From Saksenaea vasiformis B4078 (taxonomy: Eukaryota; Mucoromycota; Mucoromycetes; Mucorales; Saksenaeaceae): 64,000 bases of DNA. Positions 45,247-56,640 of the stretch are shown here, in pieces. The translations under genes were made by a program, and so were the position numbers. The notes beneath the pieces are model-generated. The model did not search any database. It had not been told where the DNA came from and was given only the letters and a program-made list of their open reading frames with translations. The first letter of the stretch is position 1; the number at the start of each line of letters is the position of its first letter. Location: NCBI GenBank assembly GCA_000697055.1, contig JNDT01002033.1:1-64000 (forward strand). Reading direction: 5' to 3'.

Positions 45247-47189
45247 GGCAAGCGGAAAAGAGGACACTGAGAGAACAAAACAAAACCAGCTTCCACGGTG
45301 TGTCGTGAGATGCGTGACTCGCATTTCGGTAGCCCGGCAAAAGGTTGGCCCGGTACATGACATCACAGGAAAGCCGGACAACCGTTTTTTTGCAAAAATG
45401 ATTTTTTGCGTCAATCGGGAACCGTGTATCAACTTTCAATCGACGCAAAATTACATGCAAAACACCATAACTTAGACCCTTTATCAGCTCCCGACAAGTA
45501 AATCAAAGTTATAAGAAGTTACATTACGATATAAGCTACGCTTCTGGAGCAAGGGAAGCAAAGTCGAAAGCTTACGAAAATTTCAAGGTAAAACAGCATG
45601 CACGAGAGCAAAGAAACGAGAAAAATTGTAGCAAGAAAGGCTATCTGATGGCCCATTTGGCGACAAGGCGACACGCATGAATGCGCCTCAAGCAAGCTGT
45701 ACGAGACTTATAAGCCAAAAAAGGCAATTGACAAGAGAAATTCATTCGTTTTGAAATCGTAGCTGATGAGAAGAAAAAAAAGTAAAGCGACAAGTTATCT
45801 ATACCCAGTACGGGTCGATATTTGTTGTTACATTTCTCTTTGAAAACGCTTTATTCATGCATAATACGTGTTTTCAAGGGGGCGGTTGCTGAGCAAGTGA
45901 CAACTGCCACATGCATTTGTTGGTGCTTAAAACAAGTTTATACGTGGAGAACCGTCTCCGCAAAACTCCACACGTCTCCCAAGTTGTCTAATCCATAAAC
46001 CTCTAGACTTAATTCATTTAGTAATGATATTAATGAACAGTAATCACAAAAAGCTGAATCTGGTTCTACTATCAGCTTACTTGATAATCTGGGACGCAGG
46101 CATAGTACAAAATCGCCTTATCCGCAACTTTTTCTTTACTGCATATCTGGATATTCCTGGATGTATCTGACGTATTCTCCGCTTATCTTCAGTAAGATTT
46201 TATAGGAATGTTTAGGGATGGGGATCAAAGTCGAAGTACAGCTAGTGGGTCAAGTTTTATTATAGAACAAGCTTAGTCCTCCTCTTCCTCTTCATTGTCT
46301 TTTTCTTCGTGTTTTGTCGGTGTACTGAACGATGCTACTGTAAATTCATGTCGATCGCCGTTCATAGCATGCATATGTGAATCATGGCAAGTTTTGCCAG
46401 CTCGAAGCAATGGATCCTGAAGCAGTATTAATACGCTGTGTCCAATTATGTAATGCACATATTACTTTTGATATGTCTAGCGCCTTGTATACAGCTACCG
46501 TAGATACTCGTTCTAAGGATATTCGATATAAGGATAATCTCCATGTAAGGGGAACAAATTTGGTGCTCACTATATTATAAACCTCACTTGAAGGATCTTC
46601 TCGATAAAGGAATAGGTTTTTTGTCTACCGAGAGTATTCTTATAACGAGGATCTACTGTACGAGTCTCCAGAAGTCATTATGATCTTGAGGTAAGTGAAA
46701 CACCGAGACGGGGAACAACCGATAAACAAAATGGAATTTTAAATCCATCACCAACAAGGTACACTTGTGTCCTAGTCTATAACCGTCTGTTAGTAGGATC
46801 TATTTTAACGAAAGGCAGTACCTTCTACCAAGACTCCAAGACATGTTATCTCGCTACTGTTTAGACCGTCTCCGATTATTTTGTCGATAGAATCCTTCAT
46901 CTCGTTGGTCAACTTGCTGAAGTCCGGACGTCGCATCTTTCTTAGCTGATTAAGCGGCTTCATCTCTATTGCCGACAGCAATTCTCCCGGATCTCCATAC
47001 TGTTATGCTGCGAAGAAGAATGTGTGCATGCAGATGAACAAACTCCGCAATCTATAGCTTAATATTTCAGAGACTCTGTAAGCGTTTCCTATGTAGCTTA
47101 CATATATTTCAAATATGACGTGCAAACCTAATACCGAATAAGAGAACTAGCTGTCCTGGACAAAGGGGCGCGTCCATTAGATACAGGGA
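45247..47189. other. Intergenic region, no gene recognised
   Basis: The region contains a short perfect-stem inverted repeat (TTGAAAACG .. CGTGTTTTCAA, about 45,840-45,880). At 46,165-46,245 a block is repeated directly at 47,895-47,970. No convincing coding sequence is seen. Confidence 0.45.
46165..46245 (+). repeat. Direct repeat flanking a Tc1/mariner relic, left copy
   Basis: It reads TATTCTCCGCTTATCTTCAG then AAGATTTTATAGGAA, GGGGATCAAAGTCGAAGTA. The right copy at about 47,895-47,970 reads ATATCTCCGCCTATCTGCAG, AAGATTTTATAGCAA, GAGAATCAAAGTTGAAATA. The two lie on either side of the transposase relic. Confidence 0.6.
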
Positions 47190-47710
47190 CCAAAGGGAGA
47201 AGGTAATCTGGTCTGACGAGTCACAGATTACTTGCCATCGGTAATGATGGCAGAGAGCGCGTCTTTCACAGGGAAGGGGAGCGAATTATGGAACAGCACA
47301 CGAATTTTTTGTTTCACTGATGGTTGTGGGACTGCTTTGATGCAAAGCATGAATCCGCCCTATTCAAGTGATAAATACATCAGCCTTGTGCAGAAAAACC
47401 TGATCCCCTACTTCAGGAAAGGACAAATGTAAAGGTTATCCCCTCCAGAAGGATAAAGCTCCATGCTGCATAAGCAAAAAGACGAGGAATTGTGGTTCCA
47501 AGAATCGTGTCTCCGTTTTGCCAGCAGGGCCTGCACTTAAATCCCCATCAAAAACCTCTGGGACGAGCTGGAGCGCCGACTGGCAGAGATGAGACATTTA
47601 ATTCATAAATCAGAGTAATTAGAAGCCGCTCTGTTGGAAGAATGGCAAGTCATCCCACGAAGCGTTTTTGACATCGATGCCCGATATGCATGCAAGGTAG
47701 TTGTCGAAGC
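47190..47710 (+). pseudogene. Tc1/mariner transposase relic
   Basis: Scattered frames keep transposase fragments in the right order: VIWSDESQIT (first catalytic Asp region), GNDGRERVFHREGER after a frameshift, DKYISLVQKNLIPYF and DKAPCCISK. Further on come IKNLWDELERRLAEM (region of the third catalytic acid) and LEAALLEEWQVIPRSVFDIDARY. At least two frameshifts and several stops interrupt it. It is a decayed member of a family related to, but distinct from, the copy at 57.4-58.4 kb. Confidence 0.75.
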
Positions 47711-47894
47711 TTGTGGAGAGCGTAGTGGCTACTGAAATGCTTCCAAAATTAAAACTGAGAAACATCATGCAAAATGCTTTCTACTACTGTTTTATTGACA
47801 CTAACCAAGAGATCGCCGGGTGCACATGGTTTATTCAGGCACTGATGCTTAATCGGGGTTTGCGGAGCTTGTTAAACTGTATGCACACTTTCTT

Positions 47895-47970
47895 CCTCGC
47901 AGAATATCTCCGCCTATCTGCAGTCAAGATTTTATAGCAAACATTGGGGATGAGAATCAAAGTTGAAATA
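47895..47970 (+). repeat. Direct repeat flanking a Tc1/mariner relic, right copy
   Basis: This is the partner of the block at 46165-46245, in the same orientation and about 75-80% alike by eye. Confidence 0.6.
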
Positions 47971-48309
47971 TACTGTCGAGGACAGGCTACACAGAGATAA
48001 GATGGTTCGATATGAATCCAACAACCGCACTAGATAGATAACTCCTGATTTGCGTTTGCATTTTAGTCATCACAGATGAACGTTTAGTAAGCATATCCTG
48101 GACATGTCTGAGATCATAGTGAATATGAGTCACCCTCAACAAGTGATGATGAGATCCGTCCAGAGACAATATTCCTCTTATTGAGAAATGAGTTCATAAT
48201 AATGTTGAGACAACTTCAGTGTTTTATGTACAATTCGAAAAATAGAAGAAAAAAAAATAAATGCAGACTACAGATGTAAAGCGATGCAAAAATAAAGTGT
48301 TCATACTAT

Positions 48310-50018
48310 TTAACTGAAGAGTTTCTTTTCGAAGCTGTGCAGACCGTGAACACCACCCTCCAATTGAGCAGCGGCGGTTCTCTTTTCGAAGCGGACCTTG
48401 CCATTCTTGACATCCTCGTGAAGCTTCTTCACGCTGACGCAGCCAATATCCTGGAGAGAGTGCTGGACACCAGTGATCAGGTACTGCAAGAACTTGCGAA
48501 CGGAACCCTTGTCGACGACATTGCCAACGACACCCTGAGCAACCTTGACGCTGTCACCTTCGGAGAAGTAACGCTTGGTGGCGGCGTTGCCATCAGCACC
48601 GGAAGACTTGTTCATAGCGTCAATGCTGCCCATACCACGGTAGCGCTTAAGACGCTTGCCTTCATGGTAGAAGTATTCACCGGGAGATTCAGTTGTACCA
48701 GCCAAAAGACCACCCATCATGACAGCGGAGGCACCAAGAGACAAAGCCTTGATGATATGGCCGACATTGCCAATACCACCATCGGCAATGGTGGGAACAC
48801 CGAAGCGGTGGGCGAACTCAGAGACACGATAGACAGCGGTTGCTTGGGGTCTTCCACAAGCCATGACTTCCTGGGTGATACAGATGGAACCAGAACCCAT
48901 ACCGATACGGAGACCGTCGGCACCAGCAGCGATCAAGTTGGCAGCTTGTTCGCGGGTGACCACGTTTCCGGCAATGACCTCAAGTTTGGGGAAGGTTTGC
49001 TTAATCCACTGGATCATCTCGATTTGGTAAACAGAGTTACCCTGAGATGAGTCAAGAATTACGACATCCAAACCAGCTTCGACCAAAAGAGCCAAACGAT
49101 CCTTGTCATCAGGACGAGTACCAATAGCAGCACCGACGAGCAGCTGCTTCGAGTCCTGGGACTTGGAGGCCAAAGGATAGCTCTGGTTCTTCAACAAGTC
49201 GGAACGAGCGAGGAGAGAGACCAAGTTACCGTTTTCATCGACGATGGGGAGCTTGCCCTTCTTGGAGGAGTAAAGAATCTCATTGGCTTCGGCAAGAGTA
49301 ATACCCTTCTTAGCAACAACCAGGTCAGTGGTCATCACGTCCTTCAAGGCAGAAGAATCATTGGTATGGAACTGGATGTCACGCGCGGTCACGATGCCGA
49401 CCAGTTTGCCATTCAAACCACCGGTTTCTAAAAAAGGACATATCAACTGACTTGTGATACAAATCAATTGTTTTTTTTTGTTTACCTGTGATGGGAATAC
49501 CGCAGAATCCCTGCGTTTCCTTAATATATTTCACATCGGCAACAGTGTGAGTGGGGGACAAGACCACTGGGTCGGCAATGAAGCCATTCTCAAACTTCTT
49601 GACCTTGCGGACCATGTCAGCCTGCTCCTCAGCTGAGCAGTTGTGGTGGATGATACCAATACCACCCAGAAGCTAAAAGAAAACGAAAAAAGTGGTCTAA
49701 GCTTCGGGGATCGACAAAAACGAAAAAAAATTTTTTTTTCATTACCGCCATGGAAATAGCCATCTCAGCCTCTGTCACAGTATCCATAGGAGACGACAAG
49801 AAAGGGGTCTTCAACGAGATCTTCTTTGTAATCTTCGATTCCAAGGAAGTAGTATGGGCGGCAAAATTGATGAAACCAGGAAGGACCAAGAAGTCATTGT
49901 AGGTCAAACCACCACTGATTTGTTCGTCCAACAAGGCTTCAACAGACAGACCATCAGGACGACCATAGTCCTTCAAGGCAGCAACAGCTTGGGCAGGATC
50001 AAGAATTGTTTGAGACAT
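48310..50018 (-). CDS. Inosine-5'-monophosphate dehydrogenase
   Basis: It oxidises IMP to XMP, the committed step of GTP synthesis, and is the target of mycophenolic acid. Three exons give about 520 aa. [30 protein letters not shown] and [15 protein letters not shown] begin the barrel. [12 protein letters not shown] follows the first intron (in the 49,672-49,745 region). Two CBS modules are present ([30 protein letters not shown]). The catalytic loop [20 protein letters not shown] carries the active Cys, and the flap [17 protein letters not shown] is intact. The end is [12 protein letters not shown]. The second intron (49,429-49,485) separates the CBS halves. Confidence 0.96.
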
Positions 50019-50073
50019 AAGGGTTTATTTGATAGATTATGTATATAAAAAAAAGGATGGGTTTTTACACCGT

Positions 50074-50090
50074 GGGGGGTTACCCCCCCT
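50074..50090. promoter_or_regulatory. GC-rich hairpin in the IMPDH 5' region
   Basis: A run GGGGGG, then TTA, then CCCCCCC forms a perfect six-pair stem about 55-70 nt upstream of the IMPDH start codon. It is conspicuous in otherwise AT-rich DNA. A role in the leader or promoter is only a guess. Confidence 0.35.
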
Positions 50091-51412
50091 TCTATCCGAA
50101 GGACAAGGAGTGTCTTCTTTTATAGCTTTTGATTTCACACACAGACGAAACGACCGACCCAATGAGAAATTTTCACTGTCCAAAAAAATTTTTTCTCTTA
50201 TCGAAAGCCCAAAATTATCCGGTCACAGTTGTCGGAGAATGAATCAGCATTGCTTGGTCCAAATGTTCCTTTTCCTTCCTGTTTTCTTTACTTTATCGTT
50301 GATCTTAGGCCGAGTCCTTCCATGACCCATCTCCACCGTGGTAACATATGTTATCTCTGATGTAGTGTTTATATGGTATGGAGAGGGTCTTAAACGAAGG
50401 ACGATGATGAGACTGTGCACAAATGACTTGAAACCATCGTGGAGTTTTACAAGTGCACCTTTACGGCAAATAATGTAGGAGAAGAAGATGATGATCACTC
50501 AGGTACTTCTGATCAAAGAACTGCTTTTTTATGCATTAGCATATGAAAGTATGTTTTTTCTATGACGAAGCTTGTTTTAACGCACACCGAGGATTTTTAT
50601 GATCTGATTCTTCCCCAAAGACCATGCTCGCCGTGATAATGCCATATTTAATGAAAGCCGAACCGATAAGATTTTTGTTTAAAGAACTTTATAGATGAAA
50701 ATTGGTGGGAAATGCGAAGGGCCTTTTCTAACTTTGAAGGAGGGACGAACCAAAGAAAAAAAAAAGGGAGTCAAGAAATAAAGCGAAGAACAATTGCCAC
50801 CAATGCGAAAGGAAGAGCAAGGAGTACATTTCCAGGATGATTGGCAACATGTTGACAAGTAGAATGAAACTTTCGATTCTTTTTTAGTCTGATACGAGAC
50901 ATCTTTTGTGTGTGGCTATGCTTACTAACGATGGTCAAGTTACCTTTTTCTCTTATCCCGTAACAACAATTATCTTGACAACAACTTGTTAGCCCCAGCA
51001 ACTTGTCATTTAAAAAAAGGTTGCCTTGGCGACCCCAGAGAAAAAAAAAACGAAAAAAAAAAAAAAAACGAAAGACCTCCTAAATTCTCTCCTCTTTTTG
51101 TCCCTATTTTCTCTCTGATGCAACCCATAAGGCTGTTTCGTGTGTATAATGCATCGTTTGTCTGTCAATGGCTGCAGAAGAAAAACATATCACGGGGTTA
51201 TTTCCGGGACGGTTGACATTTGGTACTTTCTCTAAATAGGTACAACGTGTTTTTTCAAAAGTGATTTGCTCGTGCTGGAGAAACTTAATGCAACTCAAGC
51301 TTTAACCCCTCCTATGGAGGTTTAAATAGCCTCATTGCATTCATCTCTTTTCTTACTTCTCCTTTTCGCTCTACTTTCTCTCTTTCTTTCTTTCTCTTCC
51401 CTTTGTATTTCC
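50091..51412. promoter_or_regulatory. Divergent intergenic region (IMPDH / kinase)
   Basis: It lies between IMPDH (-) and the kinase (+). Near the kinase a TTTAAATAG word at about 51,320 and long CT tracts precede the ATG. Two A-rich tracts occur near 50,755 and 51,040-51,070. No gene is supported. Confidence 0.45.
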
Positions 51413-53108
51413 ATGCAACAATCTCGCTCGGCACCTAATTATACTGCTGGGTCACTCAGCTCGACCGTTCCTTCCACATTCAGACGTACTTCTATTGCTC
51501 TTAGACGAGCCTCTTCTTTCAGTCATTCGGCAAAACTCAATGCACGATCCACATTAGTCAAGGTTGGTTCAATCATTTGACGCCACCAACCTTTTAATCT
51601 TTTTTTTTTGATCGGAAATTAGGGAGCCTGGCGATCCCCCGGATGTTACGAAATTCCTAATATCTTAGGCAAAGCCTATCTTAAACCCGATCCACCCGTC
51701 GCTTTTGATCTTCGTCCGCTGGATCTGGCCAAACAGATCTCAAAGGTACATGACAACAATAAGAAGAAAAAAACAAAGGCTGGAGAATTGACCCGTCTTT
51801 GTCTGACAGCGACCATGGTATCCACCAAGTCCTCATTATGAAGCACCACAACTTAAACCCATTACTCGTATGGAAAACAAATTCGAAGTAAAAATCAGAA
51901 AGATTTTACCAAAAAAATCGGCCGTCCGGTCTTCCGATCCTCGTCAACGATTCTCACAATTTAAAGAAATTGGCACTGGGTAAACCATCGAAAAAAAAGA
52001 CGAATTTTAGTCTTGGATTGTCTTTTCCATTGACAGTGTGTTTTAAAAATCTACAGTGTCAATGGAGCGGTAGTGCGAGCCAACTACCGCAATAAACCTA
52101 ATATGCAGGTCGCTATCAAACGATGCAAACTAGATCCGGATCACGAGTACCGTGCATCAATCCTGCGTGAACTGAGGATTATGGCGAGCGACCATGCCAA
52201 TCTGATTAAACTCCGTGAAGTCACTCTATGGCGCGACGATATTTGGATTACCATGGATTTGATGCGCTGTTCCGTATTTGCAGTACTTTGCCAGCGCGGA
52301 ATCCCTGAAGATCACACCATTTACATTGCACGCGAGACCCTGAACGCCCTCATCTTTCTCCATTCAAAAGGTCTTTTACATCGTGATGTAAAATGTGAAA
52401 ATCTCTTACTAGGCTGGAACGGTGAAGTCAAACTTGGTAAGTGAACATGTCTCTCCTTACCTCTTTTTTTTTCTTTCTTTCTTCGTTTTTTCTTCCGCTC
52501 TTTTTTTTTTCCAACCCCTTCTCTCCTTCTCCACCCCCTGTTTTTTCTGCTTCTAGTCCCTTAACCATGTGTTTTTATGTCTGCAGCCGATTTCGGACTA
52601 TCAGCTCGTATTTCGCGACGTAACCGGGATAGACTGGGTACAAGCAAATGGTAAGAAAACAAAAAAAAGATAACACATTCCATTAACTGTATTGTCTTCT
52701 AGGATGGCTCCGGAAGTGATTCGTGAAGAAGTTTATGACGAAAAAATTGATATGTGGTCTCTTGGTATCACGATTATCGAGATGATGGACCGTGTACCGC
52801 CACATTACCTTATTAAATATGAAGAGGAGCTCTTTGACGTGGTCACAAGTGAACCTAGTCCCACGTTTACGTACAGCTACCCATCGATGTACATGCGCGG
52901 TTTAGTAGCATGGTTACTAGATGAAAAACCACAAACAAGACCAAGTGCAAAGGATGTCCTTTTGGTAAGCAAATCAAAGAATAAGAAATGAAACTAACTA
53001 TTATTATTAAAGGAAATCGATGCACATATCCACAGACATTTGTTGCCATGCTCTTCATCTTTTGAACTGACTAGATTCTTGTCTCAAGTATTACCGTTGA
53101 ATCAGTAA
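51413..53108 (+). CDS. PAK/STE20-like serine/threonine protein kinase
   Basis: A single kinase domain protein of about 420 aa from seven exons. The start is MQQSRSAPNYTAG at 51413; the upstream in-frame hydrophobic stretch has no ATG and is CT-rich leader. The N-terminus is Ser-rich, then GAWRSPGCYEIPNILGKAYLKPDPP. Kinase motifs are the Gly loop IGTGVNGAVV (rebuilt over an intron), VAIKR with the catalytic Lys, HRDVKCENLLL and ADFGLSAR. The activation segment is GTSKWMAPEV and the APE is followed by DMWSLGITIIEMMD. The spacing and GITIIEM are PAK/STE20-like, but the usual GTPYWMAPEV is replaced by GTSKW and I see no CRIB or PH motif. The substrate is unknown; a role in polarity or MAPK signalling is family inference. 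Confidence 0.87.
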
Positions 53109-54330
53109 GAACATTCTCTCTATGTTCATGTTATCTCCATATAACAGACAAAGCATGCTCTCCCTCCTTCTTTCTTCCTCTCTATGATCGGCTTTCAGCA
53201 CCTCCTTTTCTTTTTTTTTTTTAAAAAGACTCTAATGGATCTAACAAAGAGAAAAAAGAAAAGTGACTATGATAAACCTTATTCTTCTTCACCCTTTATT
53301 TATTTCCTTTTTTTTCTTTTCTTTTCTTTTTAACCTTTTCCTCTTTTCCATTTTTTCTTTTGTTTGTTTCGTAAAAAGTGTATGATACGGTTCTTTTCTT
53401 ATTTTTGTCGATTAAAAAAAAGCTTTTTCTTGAACTGGGGTTGTGTGTGTACAACGCTAAACGAAGAGTGGGGCAATGAACCATTGTGAGCCACAGTGAC
53501 ACAAATCCCGAAATGCGGAAAACGGTCTATAGATTGGAAAAGAACGATCGGTTTATGAAATGGTATCGGAGCAACTATTGGCCGGGCTGTAGGAGATGTC
53601 CGACCTTAAGTTTTGTTGTTGTATCTATCCTGCAGACTTTACCCTTTGTTATGCATTTTTGCATAAACCTGTTCCATGATGTAGCACCAGAACATCCCCC
53701 TCCCCCCTTCGCTTACATCTCGTATTCACATTACTGTTCTGGGTCTACTTATTTGTGGTACCTTGATTTCCCAAATCATGCATCGGCATAGTCCTTGATT
53801 AGTTCCGGCAATTTTTCTCCATTCAAAATGACATCATTTACATGGTGCATTTTATACTTTTTGCATAGATCAATAATGCTGCATCGGTCTAGTAGTAAAG
53901 GAACAAGCATATTTCACACGGTTATGCTTTTCCTTCTGAATCATTTCATTTCGGGCTAGGAGAAATGGTACATCTGCAAGTGATCGATCTATCTCTATGG
54001 TATCCTGTCACCATGGTCTGTAAACTAAGCGATAACTGGATGCTGACTTTGATTTCCTTAAACAAAAGGACCAGTCGCGGAGCATGTCAGTATCCGAAAC
54101 AATGATATGATTTTGCCCAATATGGATTGTTGTCGTCGCAGTAACAAAGAAATACAGACAGAGAGAGAGAAAAAAAAAAGAGAATGATAGTAATCTTTTT
54201 TTAGCTTTTGTGGGCTCACAGACGGTGTCTGGATAGCCCTAATTTCTCGTTAACACGTCGTTCCAAAGCGTGACTCGTAAGACCTAACTCAAATACTTAC
54301 TTGTCAAACGAGTGACCAGATAGCAGTGCC
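53109..54330. other. Intergenic region, no gene recognised
   Basis: T-rich tracts follow the kinase stop (53,200-53,420). The frame at 53486-53791 shows no known motif. The right end is the downstream flank of the Fanzor-like gene and could hold a structured RNA, but I cannot demonstrate one. Confidence 0.4.
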
Positions 54331-55132
54331 TCACTGCTGAGCTGTCCGAGACAGCGCTTCGGGACGAGACGTTAACTGGCATCCGGATTCAATGTAACGG
54401 ACAAGTATCTCACGCATGTTACGGCCGGCATTAACGTCTCTGTTCCAAAACTAATGTAATGTTAGAGACAGCATATCCTACTAATAGTATTACTTACCAA
54501 AGGTGTCATCTCTTCTTGTCTATCATATACGCACTGGGGACACAGCCGAATGGGATAGACGATATTCCGAAAATCGGTTGGAGCTATTAAGGCGGTTAGC
54601 CAGAGACAGTGTACCAAGACTGTACCTAGTTGACGCCTGTCAGGGCATTCGCATGTAGCGTGCAATAGTTCATCGTTTTCGTCGAGACAGTATTGCCGCT
54701 TTCGCTTGTTCGGGCGCTTGCTTAGGTACTTTTTTCTAATGAACGATTTCTAATATTAAGACTTTCGTTGTGTTTGGTCGCATATTATACATACTTGTGG
54801 TTGCAAATGCGTAGGTTAGGATCAAGCAGCTGGATAGTATCGTTATGACAGACGCTATAGACCCTGCTGGTCTTATACTCATCTACACATATCACCGGGC
54901 ATCGCCGAGCCAAGACTTTGCGAAACGTCTACATACATCAATGAATTTAGCTTTTGTCCCGAGAAAAACAAGATACACATGCCCTCAGGTGCTTATAGTC
55001 CTCTTGCAGGAAATTGGACAGCTTTAGTTTACGCACAAACGAATATTCACGACCAGGCAGGTCGGATAGAGGGCTATGCTGATATCCATATCGTCTCCGA
55101 CGGCGAGGTGGTTCCTGAACCTCCTCCTCCAT
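54331..55132 (-). CDS. Fanzor/TnpB-like protein, C-terminal part (RuvC-III and zinc ribbon)
   Basis: Four exons (54977-55132, 54795-54928, 54498-54735, 54331-54450) join in frame to 215 codons and a stop, with GT..AG introns of 48, 59 and 47 nt. The product holds FRKVLARRCPVICVDEYKTSRVYSVC, matching the VDExxTSxxCxxC segment before the zinc ribbon of OrfB/TnpB/Fanzor nucleases. It continues with RLCPQC, then FWNRDVNAGRNMREIL, the RuvC-III motif with its catalytic Asp. The first Cys of the ribbon is Tyr here (one-base change) and a long insert lies between the Cys pairs. The N-terminal half of a nuclease (RuvC-I, RuvC-II, RNA-binding domain) is not found upstream. The 52-residue first exon (MEEEVQEPPRRRRRYG) is basic and unlike the family. 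It is probably a truncated or decaying copy in a transposon-rich tract. Confidence 0.65.
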
Positions 55133-55785
55133 GATAAAGGCAAAAACGACAAAGTAAGAGAATGAGGACTGAAATGTGGTGGTCGTCCCTATCTTATACT
55201 TCACAATACAAAGAAATCACTGTCGTTGCTCTATCACCAGATCTCTTAAGAACCATACCTAATCCGACCGGCATCTTTTGGAGCCATAGCTTGTGCAACA
55301 GCAAAACCCCTAAACCTTATTGATCTCCAAGCCACGAAATTTGATATGGCTCCTAAGAACAGGATCTATCACACCGTAGATGTTCAATCTATCGCACCAT
55401 AGATCAGACATGTTTAGGTCACGTTTTATTCAAGTCAGACGTCAGCACGTCTCTTCATCTGCAGACCAACCTTCACATGAAATTAGTACCAGAGAAAACG
55501 GGTAGAACTGCTTTGAGACCGTTTACACAGATTTATTCAAGATCTCTATGTTGTCTTTTCCAACTGTATCTAAGTATTATATCTATACTAACTGAAGCTA
55601 GACAGGCGCTGTTTTTCTTCTCGATAATAAATCATGATGATTTGACTGGCAGTTTCCTTTCTAGGCATAAATCCGGATTTATGCACATTCGTTATTCATT
55701 GTCCAAGACCACCAGAAACATGAGTGATGAGAAATTTGGAGACATACTTTGGGACCTACGGATTATGTTTAGTCAAACAAAGTAG
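55133..55785. other. Spacer between transposon relics
   Basis: No motif is recognised. A frame on the plus strand (55477-55785) shows no family similarity. This is where missing upstream exons of the Fanzor-like gene would be expected, but no RuvC-I or RuvC-II motif is visible. Confidence 0.35.
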
Positions 55786-56640
55786 AGATAACTTACTATC
55801 TTACGCACTCTATGACTATGATCAGTGTTGAGAATTGTCACTGGCATTGTACTCGTATGCGGATAATGGTCCATCGAACGCAATTCCGCGCAATTATTGT
55901 ACATATTCGTTAAACACTTCGCACTTGGAAATGTGCCGTCATAACCGTTTCTATCTCCAAACGAGGAAAACACTGGATTTGCTATCCTCATTATATTAGA
56001 AACTCCATCCAGACTCCCCGCTGTTCTTCTGTCACAATTCGTTTGGAATTACGTGAGAAACGACGTTAGCTAAGCCATAACAGGGAAAATGTCGTGTCGA
56101 GTAGTACAAGGTCCAAATAAAGAGATGCGTACTGCACGACATACTCATTAGAAAACCAGCTAACAAATATCAGCGAGATATATCGTAACAGGTGATGATG
56201 CTCACCGATGGTTCGAGAAAATGGACCAGGTCCTATTCCGGAATGGAAGCAGCTACGCATCATATTCATCAACTCTCGAGATACTGCTTCGCGGTGAGAA
56301 AGTATCGCAGGAAATTCTTCGGATAAGGGGCGCGGTAGATTTTTGATAATTTGATTGTCATGTCCCAAGTATGATCGACTGCACCGTTTGCATTGATATC
56401 TATACGACATGATATAGAAATTGTCGTGCACATCGAAAACTTTCTTGCAATTGGTCTGTCTGCCCAGCCACGTACGCGAAAACCTCCAGAGCATTGAGGG
56501 CACTTGAAATCCTTGATGAGCAGATGGACTAGCCACACAAATACGCGAGGATAGTAAAGCGGTGAAGGGTCCGATCTTGTTTGGCCACGGAGAGCAAAAT
56601 ACGGACTAGGTGGTGTCACCCAATAACTCTGATTCTGATA
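55786..56640 (-). pseudogene. DUF6729-like transposon-associated protein, frameshifted
   Basis: Minus-strand frames give, in order, YYPRVFVWLVHLLIKDFKCPQCSGGFRVRGW, then after a one-base shift near 56,440 VFDVHDNFYIMSYRYQCKRCSRSYLG. Next come LPRPLSEEFPAILSHREAVS and LMNMMRSCFHSGIGPGPFSRTI. After a gap, a further frame has FSSFGDRNGYDGTFPSAKCLTNMY and ILNTDHSHRVRKIV, resembling the DDE-like second part (DHS..). CPxC and CxxC pairs and the SFHxGxGPGxFS pattern fit the fungal DUF6729 family as I remember it. The frameshift and lost continuity indicate a pseudogene. Confidence 0.6.

Noticed and set aside
48337..49050. 237-codon plus-strand frame opposite IMP dehydrogenase
   Set aside because: Antisense shadow produced by the codon bias of IMPDH; no recognisable domain.
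51335..51412. Signal-peptide-like N-terminal extension of the kinase
   Set aside because: The stretch has no ATG start and is a CT-rich leader; the first ATG is at 51413.
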